Source: Lysinibacillus louembei (GTDB lineage Bacteria > Bacillota > Bacilli > Bacillales_A > Planococcaceae). From it: a stretch of 64,000 nt of DNA. The notes below the pieces were generated by a model. The model saw nothing but the letters and a program-made list of their open reading frames with translations. It had not been told where the DNA came from and did not search any database. Below, piece by piece: positions 1-9,162 of this stretch (position 1 is the first letter of the stretch; each line of letters begins with the position of its first letter). Location: positions 1,790,001 through 1,854,000 of the forward strand of contig NZ_CP137624.1 in the NCBI RefSeq assembly GCF_033880585.1, in the 5' to 3' direction. A program made the position numbers and the translations under genes.

Positions 1-2970
1 GCAAATAATAAAGTAACATCGGTTAATTTTGAAGCATCGTCTAATTTATTGGAAATAGGAAATGAAGCTTTCGTAAATTATTTAATGGAAAATGGAAATC
101 AAATAACGAATATTACGATTCCTAAAAGTGTAAAAAATATAGGTAACTTCGCTTTTTCCGGAAATAAACTAATGACATTGATGTTTGAACAAGGTAGCCA
201 GCTTGAAAATATAGGAAGTGGTGCATTTGGACATAATCAGTTAGAAAGTATTTCGCTTCCATCTAGTCTAGAAGCAATAAGTAATAACGCATTTCAATTT
301 AATATATTAAAGAAGATTGAATTTGCAGAGCCAGCAACTCCACCTATAACAGTTGGTCCTGCCGCCTTTAAATTCCAAAGCGGTATTGTAGAAACACTTT
401 GGTATTTAAATGGTAATGAATCAACTCCATGGGACCAAGAAATAGTAACAACGGCCTTTACAGCTTACGCTGAGCCGCAAGCACTTCCACCTGCCCCAAC
501 AAGTATAATGGCAGTTGCTGGGGATAGTATGGCAACAGTAAGCTTCACGTCAACTACCGATAGTGCAAGTGTGGTTACAGGAGATAGTGCAAGCGTGATT
601 ACAGGCTATAAAGTAAAGGTTTATGTAAATGGACAGGAACAATCTACCTTGCGAGCGACAGGTACACAAAGTCCAATTATAGTGACAGGTTTGACGAATG
701 GTACAACTTATACTTTTAAAGTAGTAGCGACGAGTGGTCTAATAGATAGCTTGGACTCAGAGATATCAAATGCAGTTACACCAACAGCGCCAGCAACGGT
801 ACCATCCGCACCAACTATCCACAGTGTATCACCATTATTTGGGTCTGCGATAGTAAACTTCTATCCTGCGACAAGTAATGGAGGAAGTGTCATTACAGGT
901 TACAAGGTTAAGGTTTATGAAGCTGGTGTAGAGAAGCCAGCATTAGAAACACCAACAACGGAAACTATACCAAATATAGTAAACCTATTAACGGTGGTCG
1001 TGCCAAATTTAACAATTGGACAATCCTATACTTTTAAGGTGGTAGCAACAAATGACGTAGGTGATAGCGAGGAGTCAGCAGAATCGAATCCTCCTATTAT
1101 TCCAACGGCGCCAATCATTATACCGACAATACCATCTGCCCCAACAAATATAACAGCGTTGGCAGGGAATGGACAAGCAAGCGTAAGCTTTGTGGCACCT
1201 ATAAGCATAGGAAGTCCGATTTTAGGTTATAAAGTGAAAGTTCTTGAGGCAGGTGTAGAGAATCCTGCTTTACAAACAATCGGGACAATGAGCCCAATTA
1301 TAGTAACAGGTTTAACAAATGGCATAACTTATACATTTAAAGTCGTAGCATCGAACAGTGTAGGTGATAGTGTAGATTCATTAGAATCTAATGCGGTGAC
1401 ACCTGGTGTAGATACTTATATGGTTACATTCCAAACAAATGGTGGTAGTTATATAGCGCCAGAATTCATAGCACACGGCGAAGGCATTACAGCTCCACCA
1501 GCTCCAACAAGATCAGGCTACACATTTGCAGGCTGGTATAAGGATAGCACATTACAAACAGCTTGGAATTTTGCAACAGATAAAGTAACGGAAAATACAA
1601 CACTTTATGCGAAATGGACTGCGATGCCAACGACAAACCCACCAGTGGTCACATCGCCATCCGGGTCAAATTCAACACCATCTACAACAACTGAAATTAG
1701 AGTGGATGTCGTAGATGCAAGCAATCCCGATGCAGTGCTTGTCCAAACAGTCATTACACGTGAAACGAGCAATGGTATCGTCAAAGATACAGTTAACTTT
1801 ACTTCTGCAAATGCAAGAGAAGCAATTGAAAAACTAGCAAATCAACAAAACAAGCAATCACGTATGGTTATTCCAGACGAGCAACAACAGGTAAGTGAAA
1901 CAAATATTAGTATTGGCAGAGGAGCGGCTGAATTACTAACAACAGCTGGAACAGGCTTAGGCATTGATATGGAGACAGTGAAGTTTGATATTCCGGCAAC
2001 TTCTTTCGCAAATATCAACAGCGATATTTATTTCCGAGTAGTACCAGTCAAAGCACAAGCGACAAAACAACAGCTAGAACAACGTGCAAAAACAGAAGAG
2101 ATAGTCAAACAACTCACAAGTACAACAGTAACGGTGCTTGGACAACCGATGACAATCGAAACAAATATGCAAAACCGCCCTGTAACATTAACATTGCCAT
2201 TACCGAATGATGTGACGCAGGAGCAGTTAGATAATTTAGCGGTATATATCGAGCATAGCGATGGCACAAAAGAGGTAATACATGGTCAAATTGTAGACTT
2301 TAAAGAAGCAACAAAGGGTATTCAATTTAGTGTAACAAAATTCTCAACATTTACAATTTTATATGCACCAGTAGAAAAAGAGGAGACAGTTGTAAAGAAT
2401 CCTGTTTCGATTCCATACATCCAAGGCTATGCAGACGGCACATTCCGTCCGAATGCGCCAGTAACAAGAGCACAAATGGCAAGCATGTTGGCACGTTATT
2501 TAACAAACAATGAGATTCCAACAACACAAGCTAGCTTTAAAGACACAGAGAAGCATGGTGCTAAAGATGCCATTGAATATGTCAAAGCACAAGGCTTATT
2601 CCAAGGAACAACAGAAACAACCTTCAATCCAAATGGTTCAATTACACGTGCACAAATGGCAGCTGTAGTAGTTCGTTGGATGGAACAGCAAGGCGAAGAA
2701 TTAACACCTGATGCAAAATTAACATTTACAGATGTCAAAGCCAACCATTGGGCAGCAGAAGCTATCGTTAAGGCAAATGCACTCGGTATTATGACAGGTA
2801 CAAGCGATACAACTTTCAACCCAGAAGGTGCATTAACACGAGCACAAGCAGTAAAAGTATTAAACCAATTATTTGAGCTTGAAGTACAAGCAAGTGAACA
2901 AGCACCATTATTCACAGATGTCACATCAGCACATTGGGCGTTTGATAATATTCAAGCGGCAGCGCAATAG
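1..2970 (+). CDS. SLH-anchored LRR/fibronectin surface protein, 5' end cut by window
   Basis: The reading frame is open from base 1, so the true start lies upstream of the window; at least 989 codons are present. In order it shows BspA-type leucine-rich repeats (about residues 1-110), three fibronectin type III-like modules (about 160-260, 267-365, 375-470), an InlB B-repeat-like module ending in LYAKW (about 475-540), a beta-rich linker domain, and three SLH motifs with TRAQ signatures (about 800-975). SLH motifs bind pyruvylated secondary cell-wall polymer, so the protein is inferred to sit on the cell surface. The next gene is a paralogue with a near-identical C-terminal half. What it binds cannot be told from sequence. 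Confidence 0.93.
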   Translation, partial: ANNKVTSVNFEASSNLLEIGNEAFVNYLMENGNQITNITIPKSVKNIGNFAFSGNKLMTLMFEQGSQLENIGSGAFGHNQLESISLPSSLEAISNNAFQFNILKKIEFAEPATPPITVGPAAFKFQSGIVETLWYLNGNESTPWDQEIVTTAFTAYAEPQALPPAPTSIMAVAGDSMATVSFTSTTDSASVVTGDSASVITGYKVKVYVNGQEQSTLRATGTQSPIIVTGLTNGTTYTFKVVATSGLIDSLDSEISNAVTPTAPATVPSAPTIHSVSPLFGSAIVNFYPATSNGGSVITGYKVKVYEAGVEKPALETPTTETIPNIVNLLTVVVPNLTIGQSYTFKVVATNDVGDSEESAESNPPIIPTAPIIIPTIPSAPTNITALAGNGQASVSFVAPISIGSPILGYKVKVLEAGVENPALQTIGTMSPIIVTGLTNGITYTFKVVASNSVGDSVDSLESNAVTPGVDTYMVTFQTNGGSYIAPEFIAHGEGITAPPAPTRSGYTFAGWYKDSTLQTAWNFATDKVTENTTLYAKWTAMPTTNPPVVTSPSGSNSTPSTTTEIRVDVVDASNPDAVLVQTVITRETSNGIVKDTVNFTSANAREAIEKLANQQNKQSRMVIPDEQQQVSETNISIGRGAAELLTTAGTGLGIDMETVKFDIPATSFANINSDIYFRVVPVKAQATKQQLEQRAKTEEIVKQLTSTTVTVLGQPMTIETNMQNRPVTLTLPLPNDVTQEQLDNLAVYIEHSDGTKEVIHGQIVDFKEATKGIQFSVTKFSTFTILYAPVEKEETVVKNPVSIPYIQGYADGTFRPNAPVTRAQMASMLARYLTNNEIPTTQASFKDTEKHGAKDAIEYVKAQGLFQGTTETTFNPNGSITRAQMAAVVVRWMEQQGEELTPDAKLTFTDVKANHWAAEAIVKANALGIMTGTSDTTFNPEGALTRAQAVKVLNQLFELEVQASEQAPLFTDVTSAHWAFDNIQAAAQ

Positions 2971-2983
2971 TAATAGATAAATA

Positions 2984-3020
2984 AAAGTTCACCAACTGAT
3001 AATAAAGGTTGGTGAACTTT
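2984..3020 (+). terminator. Rho-independent terminator after the first SLH gene
   Basis: A 13-bp perfect stem (2984-2996 with 3008-3020) lies 13 bases after the stop codon and is followed by a short T-rich run. Confidence 0.8.
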
Positions 3021-3039
3021 CATTTTATCGTGTATAAAC

Positions 3040-3055
3040 GTTAAGAAATCTTAAC
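3040..3055. promoter_or_regulatory. 16-bp palindrome GTTAAGAAATCTTAAC, candidate operator
   Basis: The arms GTTAAG and CTTAAC flank AAAT, 62 bases before the start of the second SLH gene. The identical 16-mer occurs at 6970-6985 upstream of the aegerolysin-like gene. It can also be read as two direct TTAA(G/C)(A/T) hexamers with 10-bp spacing, a layout used by OmpR/PhoP-type regulators. The binding protein is unknown. Confidence 0.5.
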
Positions 3056-3117
3056 TTCAAAGGTATTCATATTCTCTTATACTGAAAATAACAACATATA
3101 AAATGGAGGTTAGCTAA

Positions 3118-6100
3118 ATGAAAAAGATAGGCTTACTTGTATTAATGCTGCTGCTTATATTATTTCAATTACCAGCATCACCAGCCAAAGCCGATAACAG
3201 TTTATTTGAATTCGATAATGGAACGATTACAGGCTATAATGGGGTTCCGCCAACTAAGCTATTGATTCCTGATAGCATTAATGGCATAGCGGTTACAGGA
3301 ATCGCTGAAAGAGCTTTTGCAGATAAATATCTAACATTTGTACACATTCCTTTTACAGTTGAGTATATTGGAGATGAGGCATTTGCAGGTAATAATTTAC
3401 GAATGGTTAGATTTGATTGGGTGGAAGCAATAATTGGAGAAGGAGCCTTTGATAATCAAGAAATAGAAGGTGGCTTTGGAGGATGGTTTACAAACCCTGA
3501 ATTAACAAATCAATGGAATGGACAGGCTGGAGATTTTACGATTTATTCAGCGATGCCTGCAACATATACTGTCAGCTTTGATGCGAATGGCGGTAGTTCG
3601 TTTTCGCCAAGAGCTCTTATTGAAAATTCCTTTTTGGAAATATGGGAAAGACCAGAGAAGCCAGGCTTAGCATTTGAGGGCTGGTATAAAGATCAAGGGT
3701 TAACGGATAAACTGAATTTCCTAGACATGATTACAGGAGATATGACGTTATATGCAAAATGGATTAACCCTTTTATGACAGTTAAAAATAGTGATAATGC
3801 GCTGACAATAACAGGTTATCAGGGCAACCCACCAGAGAATTTAGTAATCCCTGAAGAGATTGATGGATTTAATGTTACAAGAATAGGCAACGAAGCATTT
3901 AAGAATGCAAATTTACAAAGCGTTACATTGCCAAGCACACTTACATGGGTTAGTGAACAGGCTTTCCGAGGAAATCAACTATCAAATATAGTGATTCCTG
4001 ATACTGTAAGCTATATAGGGCAATTTGCTTTTTCAGACAATCATCTGCAAAGTGTCACATTGCCAAGCGAACTCGACTCAATTGCAGAATATGTTTTCAA
4101 TAATAATCAACTAACGAATATGGTGATTCCTGATAATATCACATATATTGGCTCAGCAGCATTTGCAGGTAATGAATTGACAAGCTTAACGATTTCCAAC
4201 AGCGTGCAATTTATAGGAAGCTATGCCTTCCAAAATAATCAATTAACATCACTTATTATCCCAGATAATGTGAGGGAGATAGGCATGTTTGCTTTTGAGA
4301 ATAATAATTTAACAAGTTTACAGCTATCTTCAGGCTTGAGTAAACTTGATTTTTCTTCATTTTCAAGAAATAACTTAACGGATGTAACGGTTCCAAATAG
4401 CGTGACATATATTGACGAGTTTGCTTTTTATGATAATAAGTTAAGCAATGTAATATTACCAGATAGTGTGACATATATCGGTGCTTTAGCTTTTGGGGAG
4501 AATCAATTGACAGGCATCATCATACCAAATAGCGTGGAAACTATTGGGGTTGGTGCATTTAAAGATAATAAACTAACCAATATTGTCATCCCTGAAAAAG
4601 TGACAGTCATTGAGGATTCCGCATTTGAAAAAAATAAATTGGCAAGTGTTACAATGCCAGAGGGAATAACAGAAATTAAGGACTTAGCATTTTCAAGAAA
4701 TGAGTTGGCAAGCCTTGAGATACCTTCCACTGTGACGCACATAGGGAACGAGGCATTCAAAAGAAACAAATTAACGAATTTAACATTACCAAATAGTATC
4801 ATTTCTATTGGAGAGTGGGCGTTTAGTGACAATCAATTGACAGCTGTCCACATACCTGATGGTATAACAAAAATCGAAGACTATACATTTTTTAATAACA
4901 AGTTAACAGAAGTTATGCTACCAGAAAGCGTAACACATATTGGGGAATTCGCATTCGATAGCAGTAATTTGACAAGTTTAATTATACCAAGAAATGTAAC
5001 GTATATTGGTCAAGGCGCATTTATGTCTAATAAACTGGCAAAGGTAGTCTTTGATGGGGCGGTTAATACAGTAGAATTTGTGGCATTTGAGGATCAGAGA
5101 TTAAGCAATCCCAAATTTAAAGGATGGTTTACAGACTATGCTTTAACGCAGCAATGGGATGAAACAGTTCCTCAGTCGATGACAATATACTCTGTTGCAC
5201 CTATTACGTATACAGTGCAATTTGAGACAAATGGTGGAAGCCCGCTTGCAGCTAAAATAATTATAGAAGGTGAGAAATTATTAGAAATAGAAACACCAAC
5301 TAAGGAAAACTTTATATTTGCGGGCTGGTATAGAGATAGCACTTTCCAAACAGCTTGGAACTTTGCGACAGATAAAATAACGGAAAATACAACACTTTAT
5401 GCGAAATGGACTGCGGTACCAACGACAAATCCACCAGTGGTCACATCACCATCCGGGTCAAATTCAACACCATCTACAGCAACTGAAATTAGAGTGGATG
5501 TCGTAGATGCAAGCAATCCCGATGCAGTGCTTGTCCAAACAGTCATTACACGTGAAACGAGCAATGGTATTGTAAAAGATACAGTTAATTTCACAGCAGC
5601 CAATGCAAGAGAAGCAATTGAAAAATTAATGAATCAACAAAATAAAAAATCACGTATCATAATTCCAGATGAGCAGCAACAGGTTAGTGAAACAACGATT
5701 GGTATTGCTAAAGAAGCAGCGCAAATATTGGTACAAAATCAAACAAGCATGGGTATTGATATGGAGACAGTGAAGTTTGATATTCCGGCAACTTCTTTCG
5801 CAAATATCAACAGCGATATTTATTTCCGAGTAGTACCAGTTAAAGCACAAGCGACAAAACAACAGCTAGAACAACGTGCAAAAACAGAAGAGATAGTCAA
5901 ACAACTCACAAGTACAACAGTAACATTACTTGGACAACCAATGACAATCGAAACAAATATGCAAAATCGCCCTGTAACATTAACATTGCCATTACCGAAT
6001 GATGTGACACAGGAGCAGTTGGATAGTTTAGCTGTGTATATCGAGCATAGCGATGGTACGAAAGAGGTTGTGCGTGGACAAATTGTGGATTTCAAAACAG

Positions 6101-6762
6101 GAATAAAAGGCATTCAATTTGATGTAACGAAATTCTCAACATTTACAATTTTATATGCACCAGTAGAAAAAGAGGAGACAGTTGTGGAGAATCCTGTTTC
6201 GATTCCATATATTCAAGGCTATGCAGACGGTACATTCCGTCCCAATGCCTCCGTGACAAGAGCCCAGATGGCAAGCATGTTAGCAAGACACTTAACAAAC
6301 AACGAAATTCCAACAGCGTCACCTAGCTTCAAAGACACAGCAAAGCATGGAGCAAAGGACGCAATTGAATATGTCAAAGCACAGGGCTTGTTCCAAGGCA
6401 CAACAGCAACAACATTCCAACCAAATGGCACAATTACACGTGCACAAATGGCAGCGGTGGTCGTACGGTGGATGGAACAGCAGGGTGCAGAATTAACATT
6501 TGATACAAAATCAACATTTACAGATGTTAAAGCAAATCACTGGGCAGCCGAAGCTATCGCTAAGGTGCATGCACTTGGCATTATGACAGGTACAAGTCAA
6601 ACAACCTTCAACCCAGAAGGTGCATTAACAAGGGCACAGGCAGTAAAAGTATTAAATCAATTGTTTGAGCTTGAAGTACAAGCAAGTGAGCGAGCGCCAT
6701 TATTTAAAGATGTCACATCAGCACATTGGGCGTTTGATGATATTCAAGCGGCAGCACAATAG
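3118..6762 (+). CDS. SLH-anchored BspA-type leucine-rich-repeat surface protein
   Basis: A 1,214-aa secreted protein. A signal peptide (KK, hydrophobic core, AKA cleavage region near residue 26) opens it. Two blocks of BspA-like LRR units follow, the larger at about residues 225-660 with some twenty repeats built around 'IGxxAF' and 'N(Q/K)LT', each block ended by an InlB B-repeat-like module (ANGGS...LYAKW). Then come a beta-rich domain and three SLH motifs. The start has a clear GGAGG at 3103-3107. BspA repeats often mediate adhesion, and the SLH motifs tether the protein to wall polymer; the ligand is unknown. From about residue 730 onward the DNA is nearly identical to the upstream gene. 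Confidence 0.95.
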   Translation: MKKIGLLVLMLLLILFQLPASPAKADNSLFEFDNGTITGYNGVPPTKLLIPDSINGIAVTGIAERAFADKYLTFVHIPFTVEYIGDEAFAGNNLRMVRFDWVEAIIGEGAFDNQEIEGGFGGWFTNPELTNQWNGQAGDFTIYSAMPATYTVSFDANGGSSFSPRALIENSFLEIWERPEKPGLAFEGWYKDQGLTDKLNFLDMITGDMTLYAKWINPFMTVKNSDNALTITGYQGNPPENLVIPEEIDGFNVTRIGNEAFKNANLQSVTLPSTLTWVSEQAFRGNQLSNIVIPDTVSYIGQFAFSDNHLQSVTLPSELDSIAEYVFNNNQLTNMVIPDNITYIGSAAFAGNELTSLTISNSVQFIGSYAFQNNQLTSLIIPDNVREIGMFAFENNNLTSLQLSSGLSKLDFSSFSRNNLTDVTVPNSVTYIDEFAFYDNKLSNVILPDSVTYIGALAFGENQLTGIIIPNSVETIGVGAFKDNKLTNIVIPEKVTVIEDSAFEKNKLASVTMPEGITEIKDLAFSRNELASLEIPSTVTHIGNEAFKRNKLTNLTLPNSIISIGEWAFSDNQLTAVHIPDGITKIEDYTFFNNKLTEVMLPESVTHIGEFAFDSSNLTSLIIPRNVTYIGQGAFMSNKLAKVVFDGAVNTVEFVAFEDQRLSNPKFKGWFTDYALTQQWDETVPQSMTIYSVAPITYTVQFETNGGSPLAAKIIIEGEKLLEIETPTKENFIFAGWYRDSTFQTAWNFATDKITENTTLYAKWTAVPTTNPPVVTSPSGSNSTPSTATEIRVDVVDASNPDAVLVQTVITRETSNGIVKDTVNFTAANAREAIEKLMNQQNKKSRIIIPDEQQQVSETTIGIAKEAAQILVQNQTSMGIDMETVKFDIPATSFANINSDIYFRVVPVKAQATKQQLEQRAKTEEIVKQLTSTTVTLLGQPMTIETNMQNRPVTLTLPLPNDVTQEQLDSLAVYIEHSDGTKEVVRGQIVDFKTGIKGIQFDVTKFSTFTILYAPVEKEETVVENPVSIPYIQGYADGTFRPNASVTRAQMASMLARHLTNNEIPTASPSFKDTAKHGAKDAIEYVKAQGLFQGTTATTFQPNGTITRAQMAAVVVRWMEQQGAELTFDTKSTFTDVKANHWAAEAIAKVHALGIMTGTSQTTFNPEGALTRAQAVKVLNQLFELEVQASERAPLFKDVTSAHWAFDDIQAAAQ
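5301..6762 (+). repeat. Long direct duplication of the SLH-gene 3' half (other copy 1501-2970)
   Basis: The segment coding for the last B-repeat-like module, the linker domain and the SLH motifs is nearly base-for-base the same in both genes, for example around 1981-2230 and 5761-6010. The 5' halves differ in sequence and domain type. This fits tandem duplication followed by gene conversion or domain swapping. Confidence 0.85.
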
Positions 6763-6771
6763 AAAATTGAA

Positions 6772-6805
6772 AGGAGAGGCTATTTATTTTGCAAATAGCC
6801 TCTCT
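6772..6805 (+). terminator. Terminator after the second SLH gene
   Basis: The stem AGGAGAGGCTATTT/AAATAGCCTCTCTT (one G-T pair) is followed by a T-rich tract. The remaining bases up to 7116 form a gene-free, AT-rich stretch that holds the 6970 palindrome and presumably the promoter of the next gene. Confidence 0.8.
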
Positions 6806-6969
6806 TTTCATATTCTATGAAGCCTATTTTAAAAATTTCTTGCTGAGTAACGAACTATAGTTTTATTTTATTTATGCAAGAAAATATATTCAATTCAAAG
6901 CTGTAAGTATACATATAATATAAAAAGAATTATCTGTAATTAGAGTTTTAATTTCATAGATAATTGAAT

Positions 6970-6985
6970 GTTAAGAAATCTTAAC
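6970..6985. promoter_or_regulatory. Second copy of palindrome GTTAAGAAATCTTAAC
   Basis: Identical to 3040-3055 and placed 131 bases before the ATG of the two-domain aegerolysin-like gene. A looser relative lies near 21638-21654. It suggests that the SLH gene and the toxin-like cassette answer to the same regulator. Confidence 0.5.
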
Positions 6986-7116
6986 ACTTCTAGATTCGGA
7001 ATTTTATGGTATTTATATTAGCAGGTTTTTATAATTAAGATAGATACAACAAATATTATTTGATAGAAATGATAGATTTTTACCCATTTAATAATCTAAA
7101 AGGAGGCATAGTAATT

Positions 7117-8256
7117 ATGGCATGGACTTTTTATGTAAATATTACAAATGACACAGAGCGGGATTTAGAGGTAGTAGAGTCTCAGTTGCACTGGGGATAT
7201 TGGAATACGAATGGGGAAGAAGATAAAGGGCCGCAGACTATTAAAGCTGGGGAAACGATACAGGCAGTTGGTGTGAAGTCAGCTTTTGGTCCAAATGGCT
7301 ATGAGTTTTCATGCTCATGGAAGGATGATAATCGAAATGGTGAAGCACCATACGGGGTCGTAAGTCTTTATGTGAACGTACCATATAATAATGCCAATGA
7401 AGCAACGTGTAAAGCTAATGGCTATTTTGAAGTAGCAGAATGGAAGGATATTACACATGATGGGCATAATTTTATTCGGAATATTCGTATTTCTAATAAA
7501 ATAGATGGATTAAGAAAAAAGGAAGCTATTAATAGCTTATATACAAATTGGGATCGCATTGACAAGGTAAAGATTGTCGAGGATGTGAAAAATGTAGATT
7601 TGAATCAATACATTCCGAGTGGCATTCACTTTGAAAAAATGCCATTATTCCGAACAGATACTTTTGCTATTTCAAAAAGGCTATGGGATGGTGTGAATGA
7701 TTTAGACTTTAATAGTCTTTATTTAAAGCAAAGAGAAGTAAGTGATTATTTTTCGGTTGAGGTGACTTGTTTGCGAGCAGATGCAGCGAAAGTCGCGACT
7801 GTTACAAAGGGAGGCAAAATAACAGTTAAAGATGAATATGGTTTGTCTACTGCAACCAAAGCAGTAGATGAAAAGGTGATTACACTTGAGAGTGCGTTGA
7901 AATATACAAACAAAGCTTCTGCCTCCGTAACTCAAGAAAAAGTAGCGAGTGTAGGTGTGGAGAAAGAATTACAAATTGAACTGAAGGCGAAATTTAATAT
8001 ATTGAACACTGTAACAAATGAACAGCAACGAAATGAGAAAAAATCAACAGAGCGAGTTTTCGAAGCACCAAAAAATAAGGATATGGATGTTGTACCTTGG
8101 ATATTTAGTAAAATGATTCTTCTCTATCGAACAGATAAAAATAATGTGACTACGTTAATAGGAGCGTCTGAGTGGGATTATGCTATTTTAAATCGTACCC
8201 ATGTATACGATGTGATGGATAATGTGAAACAAAATGTAGAGACAGGAGGACAATAG
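7117..8256 (+). CDS. Two-domain aegerolysin-like / putative beta-pore-forming protein
   Basis: A 379-aa protein. The start at 7117 is chosen because AGGAGG (7101-7106) lies 10 bases ahead; the frame is open upstream but without such a site. Residues 1-130 look like the aegerolysin beta-sandwich: an N-terminal ITN strand, a WGYWN motif in the LHWG position, an 'IKAGETIQA' turn, then GPNGYE and SCSW. Residues about 200-340 are beta-rich with alternating Ser/Thr/Lys and aliphatic residues, as in aerolysin/ETX-MTX2-type pore formers, ending in WIFSK and LLYRTD. There is no signal peptide, as in Cry34-type aegerolysins. It is followed 4 bases later by a stand-alone copy of its N-terminal domain. 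Family assignment is by eye; the toxin role is inferred. Confidence 0.75.
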   Translation: MAWTFYVNITNDTERDLEVVESQLHWGYWNTNGEEDKGPQTIKAGETIQAVGVKSAFGPNGYEFSCSWKDDNRNGEAPYGVVSLYVNVPYNNANEATCKANGYFEVAEWKDITHDGHNFIRNIRISNKIDGLRKKEAINSLYTNWDRIDKVKIVEDVKNVDLNQYIPSGIHFEKMPLFRTDTFAISKRLWDGVNDLDFNSLYLKQREVSDYFSVEVTCLRADAAKVATVTKGGKITVKDEYGLSTATKAVDEKVITLESALKYTNKASASVTQEKVASVGVEKELQIELKAKFNILNTVTNEQQRNEKKSTERVFEAPKNKDMDVVPWIFSKMILLYRTDKNNVTTLIGASEWDYAILNRTHVYDVMDNVKQNVETGGQ

Positions 8257-8260
8257 GAGT

Positions 8261-8653
8261 ATGGCGACTTGGACCTTTTCATTAATGATTACGAACACAA
8301 CAGATCGTGAGTTAGAGGTTTTTCATTCACAACTAGATTGGGGTATCTGGAACACAGAAGGAATTGAGGATAGGGGACCACTCAATATTCCTCCTAATAC
8401 AACAATTCAAGCATTGGGAATTAAAGCTTCTACTGGACCAAATGGCTATGAATGTTCCTGCTCATGGCGAGATAAGGTTCCAGCAGGAGAAAAATCTTAT
8501 GGCACAATCTCGCTATCATTAAATGTTCCACAAAAAAGTAAAAATCAAGCTGAATGTTTAGCAGATCATCAACTGCATATAGATGCTTGGGAAGAGCTAC
8601 CTGAAAAAGGTCATAATTTTGTACGGTCTATTATTGTAAGCAAGGTGAGATAA
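8261..8653 (+). CDS. Stand-alone aegerolysin-like protein
   Basis: A 130-aa protein resembling the first 130 residues of the preceding gene over its whole length: the ITN(D/T)T opening, SQL(H/D)WG, GPNGYE, CSW, NVP and the GHNF(I/V)R end are all shared. It starts 4 bases after the upstream stop with its own AGGAGG (8244-8249), so the two are surely co-transcribed. Size and lack of a signal peptide match bacterial aegerolysins such as the 14-kDa partner in the Cry34/Cry35 pair. Aegerolysins typically bind membrane lipids and recruit a pore-forming partner; here the larger protein would be that partner. Lipid target and host are unknown. Confidence 0.75.
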   Translation: MATWTFSLMITNTTDRELEVFHSQLDWGIWNTEGIEDRGPLNIPPNTTIQALGIKASTGPNGYECSCSWRDKVPAGEKSYGTISLSLNVPQKSKNQAECLADHQLHIDAWEELPEKGHNFVRSIIVSKVR

Positions 8654-8709
8654 AAAAGTATTCAGCACACTGGGCATTTGATGATATTCAAGCCGCAGCT
8701 AAAAAATAA
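8654..8709 (+). pseudogene. Relic of an SLH-protein C-terminus
   Basis: Directly after the stop of the aegerolysin-like gene, frame 8659-8709 reads YSAHWAFDDIQAAAKK then stop. This matches the last residues (SAHWAFDDIQAAAQ) of both SLH proteins, and the DNA is alike too. Nothing else of an SLH gene precedes it, so it is a leftover 3' end of a third SLH paralogue. Confidence 0.85.
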
Positions 8710-8716
8710 AAATACA

Positions 8717-8758
8717 AAGAGCTATTTGAAGCATGTGCCAATGCTTCAAATAGCTCTT
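8717..8758. terminator. Strong bidirectional terminator
   Basis: A perfect 17-bp stem (8717-8733 with 8742-8758) and an 8-base loop lie between the convergent toxin-like cassette and yfkK. T-rich bases on both sides allow use from either strand. Confidence 0.9.
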
Positions 8759-8764
8759 ATTTTC

Positions 8765-8986
8765 TTACTTACGCAAAGAACCTAACTCTGCAACAATCGC
8801 ATTCATTTCGCTAGGGCTGAAGGAATCACGCTTCATGACCATTTCATATAGATAGCATAGATCCTCATAATGTTTTTCGTCAAAATGCTCTGATTTCATT
8901 GCATCGACATTGACCATGCGTAACTTCTCTTTAATTTGCTCTACCATGTAAATCACATTTTCTTGAGTTGGTAATGTTAAATCCAT
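8765..8986 (-). CDS. yfkK: UPF0435/DUF1128 family small protein (YfkK-like)
   Basis: A 73-aa protein with the family pattern [14 protein letters not shown], then [13 protein letters not shown], and the [13 protein letters not shown] ending. The start at 8986 is preferred over one six codons upstream because AAAGGTAGG lies just before it. Function is unknown. In B. subtilis yfkK is close to yfkI and yfkH, and here the YtxH-like and yfkH genes are next door, though on the opposite strand. It ends on the shared terminator. Confidence 0.88.
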   Translation of the reverse strand: MDLTLPTQENVIYMVEQIKEKLRMVNVDAMKSEHFDEKHYEDLCYLYEMVMKRDSFSPSEMNAIVAELGSLRK

Positions 8987-9162
8987 TGTTAGCCTACCTT
9001 TCACAATAAACGAATTAATTTGACTTATTATAGCATATAGAATGAGTAACGGCGATGCAAGGAAGCTTTTAAAAATAAAGAAATTTCGTTACAATAATAG
9101 GTAAGCAACGTTTTACTTTAAACAGACTTGGGAATAATACAGAAAGAGTGGAGGAAAAAAGA

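Noticed and set aside
2028-2924. Long antisense frames inside the SLH genes (also 5820-6113)
   Set aside because: They mirror the repetitive coding strand, occur in both duplicated copies, have Cys/Ser-rich translations unlike real proteins and no ribosome sites.
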